Source: Meconema thalassinum
Taxonomy: Eukaryota > Arthropoda > Insecta > Orthoptera > Tettigoniidae
Length of the DNA: 64,000 nucleotides
Reading direction: 5' to 3'
Assembly: GCA_946902985.2 (NCBI GenBank)
Contig: OX336393.1
Coordinates: forward strand, 48,793,348-48,857,347
The position numbers and the translations under genes are program-made. The notes under the pieces were generated by a model. That model saw only the letters and a program-made list of their open reading frames with translations. It was not told where the DNA came from and did not search any database. The stretch's first letter is position 1. Each line of letters begins with the position of its first letter. Shown here in pieces: positions 55,386 through 64,000 of the stretch.

Positions 55386-56714
55386 ACAATTCAAACGTGG
55401 ACCTTAGGAGGAAAGTAAAAAAGTTTGGAACGAAATTTTAAATTTTAGTAAATTAGAACTACGAAGACGGTTTCCTTCCTTTTGAAGTACGGTATTGAAG
55501 AGATTGTTTTGGTAGTGTTATGGGGACTCTCCTCCTCTTAGCAATTCTAACGATCTCGCAGTCTGCTCTTAGATACAAGATGCCTTGTTAACATTCTCGG
55601 CCAATATACAGTGTTGCCACAGCTCTCTTGCCATGTTATAGGCCAATGACTTGATTGCTAGAAGAAACTTGGGATAATCAAATGTTAACGAAGCAATAAA
55701 TGTCAAATCTCACTTCCTTACCGCTGGAATGGGAAGAATTTAGAGCTTGCGCTACATAATAATATGTGGTGACAGGGAGATTACCTTCACTGACACTGAC
55801 GTTCTAATTACGTGGGAGAAATAATGAATGGTTCGTGTGATCTCCATTTTATTTGTAGCCCGGACGATTACAGCTAAAATATTACTGCATACATTAGTGT
55901 GTAATGAAGGCTATAAACACGACAGACCTCTGCTTATTCTCTTATCTGTCAACAGTGTGCTGCTCTCTTGTTATATTTAGCAAAATAATAGGTTTGTTTT
56001 TCACATGGAACAGTACTTAAGCCATTGTTGAACATAGTCTATGTTTTATAGCGGGCTGTGTTTTCAGAGGAATGATTTTAGGCGCGACCTCGGTGGACAA
56101 GGCACTTTCTACGCCCTTAACCCTTGATTACTGGCGTGAACAAATATAACACGAGGAATGGCGCCGGGTCATTTTGGCCCATAGTGTGTCGCTCCCTTAT
56201 TGTCGTAGTCGTACGTATTTTAATGAAGTAATTTTACACCTGCTGTCTTCCTATGAACTATTCCCTATATCAAATGAGGTTTATTTATATATTTTTTTAA
56301 ATTTAACATTCAGAAAAATTGCAATAATTTCCGTAATAGTAGAATTAACCTTGATAGTGGCTGCAAAGAAGTCATATCAATTTTTTTGAAGAAAGGAGCT
56401 AATGACCAAGGTGTCCCTGGACCCTAAACATGGATCAACAAGAACGTGAGCTATGTGATTGTGCTGCACCAAAATAGGTGCATTTTCCCCCTTATTTTGT
56501 ACAGATTGTCCCGGCTAACGTTAGCCGAAAATTGTCACGCGAGGTCTGGCGCCATGGGTAAATCTGACCCGACCGTAAATAATATAGAAATAACTTGAGT
56601 GTTCAAAAAGCTATGGACATGTTTCTTTTGCAGGATGAAGTTCAAGCCTAGGAAGGAAGGTACAGTAAGCGACAGGAAATAAGGGCTGACCAAAACGATA
56701 ATATAATAGTACAT
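55386..56714. other. Unassigned interval
   Basis: No recognised gene, transposon end or tandem repeat. Frames are under 72 residues. Confidence 0.4.
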
Positions 56715-56830
56715 TATGCAACGAGCCTATAATGGCAATAATTAAGACGAGTATGTTTCTAAAACGAGCGTATGCGAGTTTTATAATTTCCATACGAGTG
56801 TCTTAATTACCATTATAGGCGAGTTGCATA
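56715..56830. repeat. 116-bp imperfect palindrome (MITE or hairpin)
   Basis: TATGCAACGAGCCTATAATG, then GCAATAATTAAGACGAGTATG, pairs with CATACGAGTGTCTTAATTAC followed by CATTATAGGCGAGTTGCATA. Arms are about 42 bp around a loop with CGAGCGTATGCGAG. No target duplication could be assigned. Confidence 0.8.
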
Positions 56831-57278
56831 CGACTGTTTATGTTTGATGATAATTATTATAACTATTTTATGTTCGAACATAAATATTCATAAATATTCG
56901 TCGAGATTTCGCCAGTATTATGTACTGAACAGAGCGCATGTGACGCAGAGAATGCCTTGTGTTTGACCATGGCCTCCTCGATTACCCCACTATGACACTA
57001 GGCAACGCAGTGAAATTTAAATTAGAAGGCCTTGGAACTCAGTGCTGGTGCGATGATATCCTAGTCTAATTGGTCAAACGACTGCTTCTTGAGCTGTGAT
57101 TGGTGGAAGAAACTGTTTCATAATGAAAAACAGTGTTATAATGACCATCATTATGATACAGTTTTCTGACATATAATAGTCAGGGTCGAACATAAAGCAT
57201 TATTTAAGCCTCGGGTGAAAAATACCCATGCGCCAGTCCTCATGAGTTAACATATAAAGCTAAGGCAGCCTCCTTATA
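56831..57278. other. Left flank of the P-like element
   Basis: AT-rich, with palindromic words (TTATGTTCGAACATAAA at 56868, CATAATGAAAAAC..CATTATG near 57120). No gene recognised. Confidence 0.4.
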
Positions 57279-57285
57279 ATATTAC

Positions 57286-57325
57286 CATGACGAATAGAAG
57301 GACCTAGTGTGAGGACTCCGTCATT
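57286..57325 (+). repeat. Left terminal inverted repeat of P-like element
   Basis: CATGACGAAT identical to the right end; then AGAAGGACCTAGTGTGAGGA against GAAAGGGAAAGTGAGCAGAC in the complement of the right end, with small gaps. Preceded by the 7-bp direct repeat ATATTAC. Confidence 0.85.
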
Positions 57326-57581
57326 TTAGCACGGTAGTTTCTGGTCCCGCCGCTACAAGCACTGCAAGCGAGTATGTCCAACACGTGCTGTGTTTCCGTC
57401 GAGCCGGTTCATAGAAAGTGCGCGAGAAGTTACTGTGTGAGATATTTGTGTGAATTAAATTGAATTTTCTTTGCTTTCAGTTCTTAAATTCAGTTCATTG
57501 TGTCTTGTGTACATCAGCGTTTTGTGTTTTGTGTACTTCAAACATATTTCTTATGTGGCTTGGTTCATTTAATAGTTCAAC

Positions 57582-58793
57582 ATGCCTTATTGTTTTGTAC
57601 CTGGCTGTAAGTCAGGGTATGGTCGAGTAGTTGACGATATACGATTTTTTTCACCACCGAAGGATACAAATCAATTTGAAAAATGGGCCAGAGCTATTCC
57701 ACGAAAGGATACGAAGTTAACGCGTAGTAGTAGAATTTGTCAAATTCATTTCTCTGGTGATTTGATAGTAAAATCAGATAATTTTATAGTGAATGGTGAA
57801 GAAGTGAAAATCTCTCGTATGAGGTGGAAGTTACGTCCTGGAGCAGTGCCTCATATTTTCCCTAATTTACCGAAGTACCTGTCAAGTGAGAATAAGTCCC
57901 GTAAAGCTCCTAACAGGAAAAAGAATCTCGATACCACCAGGAAGAGAAGAAAGAAGATTGAAGATGGGAGTGAAGCAACGAATGAGGCATTAAAAGGTCA
58001 GTCTAATGTTGATAAGAATTTGGGTCATTCTATTGTACTTACCGATGCTGAAAAGACTATAATATTGCTCAAAAGGCGCCTAAAGAATGCTAACCGTAAT
58101 TTAATTCGCGTTAGATCCTGCCTCAACTCAGCAAAATCGAGAATTAATTTGCTGGAGAAGCAGGTTCGACATTCACAGGCATTTAATTACAAAGATAACA
58201 AACACCTTAGCAAGAAGGAAAAGATGATAATAGACACTATGCTCAAGAAATGCCAGGTAAAATCTCCCAATGGTATGAGGTACAGCAATGAATTCATTTT
58301 AGAGAGTTTATTGTTGAGAATAAAATCACCGAAAGGATTTCGTCATTTTCGGCGACATAATCTCTTGCCTCTGCCCTCAGAAAGTCACTTGAGAAAACTT
58401 TGTAAAGGACTTAAGTGCCCTTATGGAGTTAATACGCATAGTATAAATGCTATTTCAGACTATTTTAAGGAAGAAAAGAATGATAATTCACGTTACGGTG
58501 TTGTAATTTTCGATGAAGTGAAGCTAAGAGAAGAAATCCAGTTTAATAGTTTTTCTCATAAAGTAGATGGATTAGTTGATTTAGGTGAACACACACCTGA
58601 CCTCCAGAAGAACGTACTTGCAAATCACGCTCTAGTGTTTATGTTCGTACCATTCATGCATAATTGGGTGCAGCCAGTTGCTGTTTATGCAAGCAGAAAT
58701 GCTACTCCAGGGGACATTCTCGCAAAAATTTTAATACAGGTGATTTTGCAGTTAGAAGAGGCTGGGGGCGAGGGTGGTTGGCTTTACTTGTGA
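57582..58793 (+). CDS. P-element-type transposase, N-terminal part (THAP domain to first catalytic Asp)
   Basis: The enzyme cuts and rejoins DNA at P-type ends in the nucleus. This frame gives 403 codons. Residues 1-95 form a THAP zinc finger: Cys4, Cys9, Cys53 and His56 (CQIHF) are the C2CH ligands, with Trp35 and the AVP-type box (RPGAVPHIF, 85-93). THAP binds the subterminal DNA in the Drosophila enzyme. Residues 105-130 are basic, nuclear-signal-like; 165-196 are a leucine-spaced coiled coil, the expected dimerisation region. IFDE has the probable first catalytic Asp at 311. The start is favoured because the THAP motif begins at residue 4 and the context TTCAACATG suits insect initiation. 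The frame ends in WLYL-stop at 58793 because of a frameshift around 58764-58773; the downstream part continues at 58774-60270. THAP9-like host genes are the alternative, but the flanking inverted repeats argue for a transposon. Confidence 0.9.
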   Translation: MPYCFVPGCKSGYGRVVDDIRFFSPPKDTNQFEKWARAIPRKDTKLTRSSRICQIHFSGDLIVKSDNFIVNGEEVKISRMRWKLRPGAVPHIFPNLPKYLSSENKSRKAPNRKKNLDTTRKRRKKIEDGSEATNEALKGQSNVDKNLGHSIVLTDAEKTIILLKRRLKNANRNLIRVRSCLNSAKSRINLLEKQVRHSQAFNYKDNKHLSKKEKMIIDTMLKKCQVKSPNGMRYSNEFILESLLLRIKSPKGFRHFRRHNLLPLPSESHLRKLCKGLKCPYGVNTHSINAISDYFKEEKNDNSRYGVVIFDEVKLREEIQFNSFSHKVDGLVDLGEHTPDLQKNVLANHALVFMFVPFMHNWVQPVAVYASRNATPGDILAKILIQVILQLEEAGGEGGWLYL

Positions 58794-60270
58794 TGGTAGT
58801 CAGACAAATAAAAAGGCCTGGAGATCGTTAGGAGTTAGTGGCAAGACAAGCTCTCTACAACCTCACATCCTTAATCCTGCAGATGTTACGAGAAAGATCT
58901 GGGCTTTCTCAGCCTTCGTTCATGTATTGAAATGCATAAGAAACCACTTTCATGATAAAGTAGAACTTCTCTATAATGACAAAATTATTAATTTCAATTT
59001 TTATAGGGAACTGTTCAAAGAAGATCTCTCAGGGTATGCTGGGCTTAGAGCATGCCCCAAGCTGACAGTTGCTCATTTAGACCCATCATCTTTCCAGAGA
59101 ATGAACGCTAGGCTTGCATTCCAACTTTTCAGTGACAGTGTTGCCAAAGGTATTAAATTTTATCGAGAAATGGGACTGGCAGGATTACAAGGTAGTGAGG
59201 ACACTGAGACATTTACCAGTGATATAAATGTTGTTGCTGATGCACTCAATGCATTCATTCCGTCTCAGGCTCTTCGTAAAGGTTCACCTTCTCATACAGC
59301 TATTGTTAATTTTCTTCAGACCGTGAGATCTACCAATAATACCTTTGCCTCCAATAGAACCTTGGAATCACTAGTAGTAACCCTACAGAGTACTTTGGAG
59401 ATGTGTGAATGGCTTTGGGAGAAAGGTTATAAGTATGTGTTGACTGGAAAGCTCACCCAAGATCCCTTGGAACGGCACTTCGGAATTATGCGGTCTTTCA
59501 GTTCAGATGATCATCCATCGACAATAGATTTCCTTCATTTGCATCTACTTCAATGTATATACGTCCCTATAAAACAGGCTTTAAATGTTGGTGGAAATTG
59601 TGAACCTAAACGGGAGCAGATCTTGACCTCGTATGTTAATCAGATGCGTATATTAGCCCGGAATGCGGAAGTGCATAACAAGACAGTGAAGGAATCAGTG
59701 GAAACTTCCATTAAGGAAAAAATTGTGGTTCGAGATGCAGTAAATATCGAAGACTGGGAAAGCTCTGTACCTGAATTTGACAGCGCAGTTCGAAACTCTT
59801 CGATTGATAAGTGTTTAGTGTACCATTTGGCTGGCTATGTTGTTAAGCACTCTTCTAAATTTATTAAGTGTTCGCCTTGTGCTCATTCTCTACGTGACAA
59901 TAATCTAAATAAATTTTCAGTTCTTACCGAAATAAAGGACTACGGCTCAATGAACAATGAAGTGTTTCTAACACGTCCTTCGAGAAGTGTATGTGACATC
60001 CTTTTCCAGGCCGAGAAAGTAATTACCGGAAAATTAAACTCAAAATCGATGTGGAGCGAAATATTTTTTGATTGCATCGATTCCATAGAAACAATTTCAG
60101 TTGATCCTTCAGGAGCTGGCTGTTGTCTTCAGCATGTCATGAATGTTATCCCCAGACTTGTTTATCATTATATAAAGTGCCGATTTTTCTTCAGAACGAA
60201 GGAAATCCGCCGAGATTTGCAATGTCGAACATCCGCCAAGTCTTCACGCAAGCTTTCGAAAGTCCAGTAG
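58774..60270 (+). CDS. P-element-type transposase, C-terminal part (rest of catalytic and GTP-binding regions)
   Basis: Continuation of the frame that stops at 58793. There is no ATG at the start; the frame is open from 58756 and the first informative codons (GTG GTT GGC) give VVGFTCDGSQTNKKAW, the conserved second-Asp motif (Asp at 58792-58794). FSAFVHVLKCIRNHF (50-65), a predicted helical insertion (about 80-220, the GTP-binding region in Drosophila P) and LTQDPLERHFG follow; the Glu of QDPLE (59470-59472) is the probable catalytic Glu. The C-terminal zone has paired cysteines (CLVYHLAGYV; CSPCAHSL) and ends RKLSKVQ. Joined lengths would be about 900 residues, close to human THAP9 (903) and longer than Drosophila P transposase (751). 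One G too many in or near the GGGGG run at 58764-58768 explains the break; mutation, sequencing error and frameshifting cannot be told apart here. Confidence 0.88.
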   Translation: MVGFTCDGSQTNKKAWRSLGVSGKTSSLQPHILNPADVTRKIWAFSAFVHVLKCIRNHFHDKVELLYNDKIINFNFYRELFKEDLSGYAGLRACPKLTVAHLDPSSFQRMNARLAFQLFSDSVAKGIKFYREMGLAGLQGSEDTETFTSDINVVADALNAFIPSQALRKGSPSHTAIVNFLQTVRSTNNTFASNRTLESLVVTLQSTLEMCEWLWEKGYKYVLTGKLTQDPLERHFGIMRSFSSDDHPSTIDFLHLHLLQCIYVPIKQALNVGGNCEPKREQILTSYVNQMRILARNAEVHNKTVKESVETSIKEKIVVRDAVNIEDWESSVPEFDSAVRNSSIDKCLVYHLAGYVVKHSSKFIKCSPCAHSLRDNNLNKFSVLTEIKDYGSMNNEVFLTRPSRSVCDILFQAEKVITGKLNSKSMWSEIFFDCIDSIETISVDPSGAGCCLQHVMNVIPRLVYHYIKCRFFFRTKEIRRDLQCRTSAKSSRKLSKVQ

Positions 60271-60610
60271 CCGACAAAATGAATTGGTAAGTAGGGTGTT
60301 ACTTTAAATAGTTTATGAGTGCTTGTTTTAATATGCTGGGGATTATGTTTTTTTTTAAATCTGTGTCTGTATACTCCAGGAATCTGTGCTTATCGTAACA
60401 TGTAATGAATACCGTAGTTCTTATTTCCGTGAATTATATTTTCCATTGTGCCTTGCCGTGCTATTTTAATTGTAATCGCTAATTACTTTTTAAAAGAGTA
60501 TTAGTTACAAAGTCATTCGTTTCCCTTAGCAGCATCCCTAAGACCAGCTGAGCTAACACCGGCAGCGTGGAACTAGCCCCCTCCAACGCTGCCTGGCGGG
60601 GCGCGCTTGA

Positions 60611-60649
60611 ACTTGATGAGTCTGCTCACTTTCCCTTTCATTCGTCATG
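60611..60649 (-). repeat. Right terminal inverted repeat of P-like element
   Basis: Ends ATTCGTCATG, exact complement of the left end. Followed directly by ATATTAC. The inner side contains GACTCATCAAG-like text (complement) with partial match to the left arm. Confidence 0.85.
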
Positions 60650-60656
60650 ATATTAC

Positions 60657-61307
60657 TGAAGCTGTCCAACTAATTCTAGGGTAAATTTGTCATTTCCTAA
60701 ATCACTGCCGGCCAAAAAGAGCGTAACGGATATTTCAAAAGAATCAACACAACATTAATGTTACTTGCATTGTTTTAAAACTTAAATGCAAGGAACATAC
60801 AGAGCAACTTCAAGAAAGAAATTTTTCACGTAAAAGTTTACTTTCAGATAAGAATGTATGAAGTTCTTTGATTTTTGGCAAATTTTCATGAACTTCGTCC
60901 ATCGTGAACTACTAGTACAACAGTTCTTGCAGACTCTGAAGCGCTTAAAGGCAACTTCTTGATGCTCTAGCTATAATAAGTCGTTAGACGAGAGCCCAAC
61001 AATGCCACAAGAGACCGCCAGCCATTCTCACATCCCAATAATAGCGGAATCGCGAAGCTGTAAAGTTAATGCAGATACCAAAACCAACCCAAGGCGACAG
61101 AATTCCTTCATAAACCGTACACTTTCGTATTCTTGTTTCCAAATGTACAAAATATGATCCTTGGCTCCGTAACATAAAAGAAAACCATTATAATGAATTA
61201 TAATTATGAAACACTCTTCGACAACTTACATTTTCGGTGTTACCGGTTTTTTGGCCGTCAGGGTAGAATCAATTTGTTAAAAATTGTTCGTTGCATCAGT
61301 ACGAGTT
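60657..61307. other. Unassigned interval
   Basis: No gene or transposon end recognised. Confidence 0.4.
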
Positions 61308-61513
61308 TTGCAACCTTGACGTACTTCTAGATTAATTGATTTTTCCGTTAATTTATGTACCAGGTCTAAAACAATTTCTGTCCTTTAGTAGGCTATATAC
61401 ATTTGATTCAAGCTACCCAAGATATGTACAAAACGACAAAAAATGTTTTAGATCTGGTACATAAATTAACGTAAAAATATCAATTAATCTAGGAGTACGT
61501 CAAGGTTGCAACA
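61308..61513. mobile_element. Hairpin MITE, ~65-bp inverted arms
   Basis: GCAACCTTGACGTACTTCTAG followed by ATTAATTGAT..GTTAATTTATGTACCAG pairs with CTGGTACATAAATTAACGT..ATCAATTAATCTAG and GAGTACGTCAAGGTTGC. The loop is about 75 bp. No coding. Target duplication not clear (flanks GTTTT and AACACTTTT). Confidence 0.8.
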
Positions 61514-61599
61514 CTTTTTAATTTACATATATATTTATATAAGTTTACAAGGCCGATTTTCCTAGAGTTTCGTCTGTTATAGGTGAATTAGCAGTACGG

Positions 61600-62100
61600 G
61601 ATAATTCCAATACACATGGTTGGTAAATGTGTAGCGTTTCATCCACCCGCCACCTACAGCGCTAGTTGTAGATAAACAAGTAATGACGACTCGTTTGGAA
61701 AACTGGTTCACTGAGAAATCCACTCAGTAATTCTATTTCTGTGGGCGAAACATGAATCCGTGATGAGCACTTCTCATCGAGGGCGTCATCTTTCTTCATG
61801 ACCTCATACAGCCCACGGGACACTACCACCATGCTGAAGCGGTTTCGCTGAGACATCATTGACTACGCTCCCTACAGTCCGGATCTCGCTCCAAGCCACT
61901 TTGACCTGTTTTCCGGCTTGAAGGAGCACCTAGGAGGTCAACAGTTCGCTACAGACGACGAGGTGAAATAGTTCGCGACAACGAGGCTGAACACGCAAGG
62001 ACGGGATTGTTACCACGAGAGAATATTCAAGCTCATTCCACGAAGCGACAAGTACCTAAACCCATATGGAGACTATGTCGAAAAATAACCTAATGTACTG
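61600..62100 (+). pseudogene. mariner transposon with internal deletion; transposase C-terminus
   Basis: From about 61859 the plus strand reads DYAPYSPDLAPSHFDLFSGL, KEHLGGQQFATDDEV, then a stop and RLNTQGRDCYHERIFKL..SDKYLNPYGDYVEK. This is the end of a mariner transposase: YSPDLAPSD carries the third Asp of the DD34D triad, here kept in SPDLAPSHFD, followed by the LGG and DYVEK blocks. Upstream (61615-61700) is mariner-like 5' sequence, so the first two thirds of the gene, with two catalytic Asp, are deleted. Several frame breaks; inactive. Confidence 0.85.
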
Positions 62101-62417
62101 TATGTATTATCAGTTGTCTGTATTGGTTGTGTGTAACATAATGTACACGTTTCACTGCAGATTCTGTAACCTTAGTTTCTGATCACACCTCTTAATACTG
62201 AACTGTTCAAATTATTATTTAACTCAAGCACTTGTTTTTATTAAATCTTCCTTCATCCAGCAGAGCATTGGCAACTGCAACTTTACGTGAAGAACTGCCT
62301 TTGTTTTTCCCCATTATCCAAAAATTTTGGAAATTGTACTGTGCACGATGCTAAATGATAGAAGAAATAAACGATTTAATTATATTGTATAATAATATTT
62401 CAAAATTAACGTTGATA
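62101..62417. other. Unassigned interval
   Basis: Nothing recognised. Confidence 0.4.
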
Positions 62418-62430
62418 AATAGCTACATTT

Positions 62431-62490
62431 AGGGAAAGATGACCTCACTGTTTTGCCGCTTAAAACAACAATAACTATCTAACTAACTAT
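62431..62490 (+). mobile_element. ~60-bp LINE-tail insertion with target duplication
   Basis: AGATGACCTCACTG, TTTGCCGCTTAAAACAACAAT and AACTATCTAACTAACT match the LINE 3' module. AATAGCTACA flanks it (62418-62427 and 62491-62500); a few bases between the left repeat and the module are ambiguous. Confidence 0.75.
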
Positions 62491-62500
62491 AATAGCTACA

Positions 62501-62834
62501 CTTCGCTAGCAACTCCCTGTTAATATATTGCACCAACAGTGATCATAACCTAAAATTTTCATTGTTGTCTAAAGCTGTTGCTCTCAGTCACAGAGCAGCG
62601 ACAAAACAGTTTGGATCAATCCATAAATCGAGTGCGAACGGGTATTGCGCATTGTACTAACAATCTGACAAGAACATTCCCCTTCATGAACAGCCATCTT
62701 GAAATATATTTTAAAATGGTAGAAATTTGTGTGTGAAGTCTAATAATCTGAAGAGATCTGTATGTATAGATCTCACCCTCAAGCTTGCCCTAGATACAGT
62801 ATACTGCAGTGGTACAAATGCTTCGCTGGATATA
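62501..62834. other. Unassigned interval
   Basis: No feature recognised before the palindromic MITE. Confidence 0.4.
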
Positions 62835-63410
62835 CAGGGTGATTCTTATTAGGGCCTAACGTTTAAAACTCTCTGTAGCGACGTAGATGGCATTGAGACA
62901 AGTAATTTGATATAGGACACTTAGGGTCGCAAGTGTCCGGAAATAACTTAAAAGTCAACCACAACTGTTAAACATATGACGTCATCATGTGACGGCTCAG
63001 CGGTCAGGTCCGTGCACCCTTACCCACACCAAAGCAAACGTTGAATATCATATCACTCTGGTTCCGTGTCTTGCTTCCACTTGAAAGGAGAAGAGGGAGA
63101 ACAAAGAAAGCTGATGGATTGGCCCCGGATTTGAACCTCGAACCCCACGCACCCAACTCACACAGATTCGGAACCAGAGTGATAGGACATTCAACGTTTG
63201 TTTTGGATGATTTGGTGTGCCTAAGGGAGCACAGGCCAGACCGCTCGAGCTGAGCCGTCACCTGATGACGTCACATGTTTAACAGTGTGGTGGTTCACTT
63301 TCAAGGTATTTCCGGACACTTGCGACCCTAAGTGTTCCATATCAAATTACTCGTCTCAATGCCATCTACGTTGCTGCAGAGAGTTTTAAACGTTAATAAG
63401 AATCACCCTG
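62835..63410. mobile_element. 576-bp palindromic MITE, TA-flanked
   Basis: Ends CAGGGTGATTCTTATTAGGG and TTAATAAGAATCACCCTG, with TA outside both. Inverted similarity runs almost the whole length: GACACTTAGGGTCGCAAGTGTCCGG pairs near 63315-63340 reversed, GTGACGGCTCAGC with GCTGAGCCGTCAC, AACGTTGAAT with ATTCAACGTT. Central sequence has GGATTTGAACCTCGAACC, a box B-like phrase. No coding region; the frames on both strands follow from the palindrome. Confidence 0.9.
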
Positions 63411-64000
63411 TATATAAATGGTTCCTCAGATTGAGCAGAGATCCTCTGATCGCAACCTCAACGATTGTTGATCGGCTGGAATTTCATCCATATATCGAAC
63501 AACAGTTTTGGTAGACTTCATCTCGCCCTCACGCACGCTGATAGAGTTAGCATGATATTGACGTAAGCAGACACAGGTTCGTATATTGTCTGTTTCGTGG
63601 TGTTCACATCCTACGGTTGTTCATTTGTCTGTTGCCGCATTGTTGGAACTACGATGTATGTAGTATCCCTTTGTTCGTCAATGGCTAGAATACCAGTGGC
63701 AAGGATTACTCTTTTCATTCTCAACGAATGCACATTTAAATTTCCTATTTTCGTTGCCTTAGACAAATTAAATGTCTAGTTTTCGGTATTATTCTCTGTA
63801 GCCACAGTGGGATTGATGCCAACTTCTCAGCGCGGGACTGAGCATCCAGTGAGTCTACTTTGAAACATGCTCAAGTCCCTGTGGGTAGAGAAGGAATGCG
63901 GAAAGCCGAAGGTCGGTAGCTGAAATCGTCAGCAGAGAGCCTAGGCTCCAAGAAGTGCATTCGTGAGGTGGGCAGTATCTCACTGCGTGCATGTTCGTTT
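63411..64000. other. Unassigned interval at window end
   Basis: No recognised gene. Frames of about 60 residues without motifs. Confidence 0.4.

Larger units (their letters stand above)
57286..60649 (+). mobile_element. P-element-family DNA transposon, nearly intact
   Basis: The left end CATGACGAATAGAAGG and the right end CCCTTTCATTCGTCATG are inverted repeats: the outer 10 bases CATGACGAAT are identical, then imperfect for about 30 bp. The Drosophila P element starts with CATGATGAAAT, so these ends fit the family. ATATTAC lies immediately outside both ends (57279-57285 and 60650-60656), a 7-bp direct repeat; P elements usually duplicate 8 bp. The 3364-bp unit contains one transposase gene (57582-60270) broken by a single frameshift, with about 300 bp before and 380 bp after it. 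No other insertion interrupts it. Confidence 0.9.

Noticed and set aside
62995..63261. Frames of 70-85 residues on both strands
   Set aside because: They lie in the palindromic MITE and mirror one another.

Overview
The window looks like repeat-dominated, intergenic DNA of an arthropod, most likely an insect with a large genome. Supporting signs are tRNA-headed SINEs with (ACCA)n tails, Helitron and Helentron-type non-autonomous elements, Tc1/mariner, pogo, hAT and P-type DNA transposons, I/Jockey-, RTE- and CR1-like LINE remnants and a Penelope-like element, with no prokaryotic gene layout. The species cannot be named from sequence alone; the SINE set makes me think of orthopteroid insects, which is inference. 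I found no recognisable host gene. Almost every open frame is a transposon fragment or a chance frame in repeats.

Layout. 0-8.8 kb: SINE edge, a Helentron-like element, a complete non-autonomous Helitron carrying a 128-bp minisatellite (1551-4781), then a hAT element with exact 8-bp target duplication that hosts another Helentron-like element (5679-7552), a LINE fragment and a SINE. 8.8-16 kb: second Helentron-like element, SINEs, a LINE 3' end with a hairpin and (TAAC)n tail, an RTE 3' end and a 2.3-kb GA-rich higher-order satellite. 17-21.3 kb: SINE, hAT MITE, and a Penelope-like insertion with inverted terminal arms and a 14-bp target duplication, split by a Helentron-like element. 22-30 kb: minisatellites, a second Helitron, SINE, Helentron-like element. 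30-34 kb: AT-rich DNA with no confident call. 34-47 kb: SINEs, LINE fragments, two oppositely oriented Helitrons, Tc1-like and palindromic mariner debris, a pogo/Tigger relic. 48-55 kb: Helentron-like element, SINEs with exact target duplications, a Helitron split by a SINE, a TA-flanked MITE.

57.3-60.6 kb holds the most gene-like object: a P-element-family transposon with CATGACGAAT termini, a 7-bp flanking direct repeat and a THAP-domain transposase of about 900 residues that is open except for one frameshift. 61-63.4 kb holds a hairpin MITE, a deleted mariner and a 576-bp palindromic MITE.

The nested insertions give relative ages: the Helentron-like copies at 6.4 kb and 18 kb, the SINE at 53.0 kb and the 52-bp LINE tail at 38.4 kb are each younger than the element they interrupt. 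Several SINE copies with perfect 12-15 bp duplications suggest recent activity. Coordinates of repeat edges were read by eye and may be off by a few bases unless a target duplication fixes them.
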